From: Mytilisepta virgata
Lineage: Eukaryota; Mollusca; Bivalvia; Mytilida; Mytilidae
Assembly: GCA_028015205.1 (NCBI GenBank)
Contig: CM051516.1
Coordinates: forward strand, 50,658,230-50,722,229
Length of the DNA stretch: 64,000 nucleotides
Direction of reading: 5' to 3'
Below the pieces are notes generated by a model that was given only the letters and a program-made list of their open reading frames with translations, ran no database searches and was not told where the DNA came from. Each line of letters starts with the position of its first letter. The first letter of the stretch is position 1. A program made the translations under genes and the position numbers. Positions 62,256-64,000 of this stretch are shown piece after piece.

Positions 62256-63622
62256 AGATTTGCTTTTTAAAAGAACGCTGGAGATGGGATAAATCTGAAA
62301 GAAAAACAAGAGTGTCTGAGTGATCAAATTTTCTTGCATCACTGTTAGTACACCTGCTTTTATTTCTAAATACGTATTTTAGTTTAACATAATAATTTTA
62401 CTTCCCAATTTATTTAACTTTGTAGTTTCCTAGCTGCTACCCAAACAATACAAAAAAGGGCTTGCTTCCTTATTCTTTAGTTAAACTGAGTTTAAGGTCA
62501 GGTGACATATGTCGCAAAACAAATTCACCCAAGTCAGTAAAGCAAGAAATAGAGTAAGGGTCTGTTGACATGCCAGATATGTACACCTTACAATGATTGT
62601 TTGACCAATAACCATTGATATACGTGTACCATGTATGGTTACTGAGAAACTGAGCTGATAAAAAAAACTTGACCTAAGTCATTGAAGCATGATACTGAAG
62701 TCAAGCTCAGGTGAAAAAAAACACCTTACAATACTTGACATGCTGTTTATATTTCACTTGGAAACTAAGCTAATCACAAAATAAACTGTTGACACAGCGA
62801 TATGTCTCGACTGTTGACAGAAAATTTGAAAAACAATCTAATGGAGAACAGCATAATTTGCTAATAAATTGAAAGTCGCTGGACCATGACTAGGCAGGGC
62901 CTCAAAATGGTTGTCAAACTGAGATTTATAGTATAACTCATCTTGAAATGCAAATACCTAAAAAGGTACAACAAGTTACCGAACAACACATTAATTCATG
63001 AATGCGCGCAAGGGAAAGACAAAGCCCCCCCCCCCCCCCTTCTCTACCTGGCCATATGCACGAGTATAGCTCCACATCTTTTAGATTTGACAAACAGTGA
63101 TGTTGGTATACAACTTGAAACTGTTAAGCTGTCTGTAAGACACAAATGATGCCCCCGCCAGACATACCGCCATTATGTGTAAGAACATCCTACAAAATAT
63201 TAAAGCTGTATCTCCAAAACTGTAGGAGATAGCCCGACAAACCATGATCTCTTTAAGCAGCTTGCAAAATGACTAAGTATAAATACCTGTCATTTTCAGA
63301 ATATTTAAAAGAAATCAATATCCTGTGGCCATGCACACTGCCATTTTATGTATGAACATTCTATGAAATATTAAGATGTATCTCCAAATCTGTAGGAGGA
63401 GGATAGCCAGACAAACCATGATCTCTTTATGCAGCTAGTACCAAAAATGACTAGGTCCAACTACCTGTCATTTTCAGAATATTTGGAAATAATCAAAATC
63501 CTGTTGCCATGCACACCTTCATTATGTGTATAAACATCCTACAAAATATTAAAGCTGTATCTCCAAAACTGTAGGAGGAGATAGCCAGACAAACCATGAT
63601 CTCTTTATACAGATAATACCAA
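62256..63622. other. Upstream flank or 5' intron, with 175-bp tandem monomers at 63170-63620
   Basis: No promoter or upstream coding exon is convincing. 62480-62770 has repeat-like CAAGTCAGTAAAGCAAG/CAAGTCATTGAAGCATG-type units. A poly-C run lies at 63026-63039. About 2.5 monomers (GTATCTCCAAAACTGTAGGA, GACAAACCATGATCTCTTTA) occupy 63170-63620. Confidence 0.5.
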
Positions 63623-64000
63623 ACTAGAGGCTCTCAAGAGCCTGTGTCGTTCACCTGTATCTAATGTGATTTTGGAAATTATGTAAAATTATATAATGAT
63701 TGAGACCAAGATTGGTTTAATTTGACACAGTATTTAAAATTAAAAACAAGTCATCTTAGTGTAGTCTTACAATAGCTACTGAAGACATCTTATCATTATT
63801 ATTTTTGAATATGTGGTCAAGTTGTGACCATTCAGAATTTTTTTTACAATTTTCTGAGAGACTTCTAAACATCTTGGATGATGGATCGGCAACAAAGTAA
63901 CAACACTTGGTCAGCACCTCATAAGGAACATTCATGCTATGTTTTGTTACATTCCATTCAGTGGTTCTCTAAAAGAAGTCATTTGTATGCATTTCCCATA
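63623..64000 (+). repeat. AGAGGCTC family, copy N (runs off the window)
   Basis: AGAGGCTCTCAAGAGCCTG, then a 104-bp stretch absent from copy L, then sequence nearly identical to copy L from GCTACTGAAGACATCTTATC to the window end. Confidence 0.88.

Overview
The window looks like bivalve mollusc nuclear DNA, most likely a mussel (Mytilidae). It is AT-rich and packed with mollusc-type dispersed repeats. Its only protein-coding gene has long, repeat-filled introns. The mussel assignment rests on my recollection of mytilid repeat families, not on a database search.

Almost the whole window is one minus-strand gene for a large inhibitor-of-apoptosis (IAP) protein. I assembled ten coding exons from splice sites and reading phase. 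From 5' to 3' they are 62117-59669 (possibly from 62203), 58965-58858, 56339-56064, 54473-54063, 38110-37941, 6668-6608, 5066-4956, 4029-3844, 3105-3034 and 2204-2008. They add up to 4041 nt, exactly 1346 codons plus a stop, with every junction in phase. The predicted protein has a long acidic/Ser-rich N-terminal region, an unrecognised Cys- and Lys-rich region, BIR1, a Gln/Ser/Thr/Pro-rich linker, BIR2, a UBA domain and a C-terminal C3HC4 RING. BIR2 and UBA are each split by an intron. This is the cIAP-type order without CARD, plus about 700 extra N-terminal residues. The likely role is caspase or adaptor binding through the BIRs, ubiquitin binding through UBA and E3 ligase activity through RING. 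The 5' end of the gene may lie beyond 64000.

The two large introns (38111-54062 and 6669-37940) and the downstream flank (1-1880) hold nested mobile DNA. There is a 5'-truncated non-LTR retrotransposon (17946-19339), three tRNA-derived SINE copies with target duplications (one interrupted by a later insertion) and three MITE-like elements with inverted ends. Several element families are built from 130-190 bp tandem monomers ending in GACGGAC-type tracts. The dominant family has about 15 copies. It starts AGAGGCTC with a small hairpin and ends in a longer hairpin followed by GTGAGCTAA. Every copy with a recognisable 5' end lies on the + strand, antisense to the gene.

No rRNA gene, functional tRNA gene, CRISPR array or second protein-coding gene is supported. 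The most novel items are the long N-terminal region of the IAP and the hairpin-ended repeat family.
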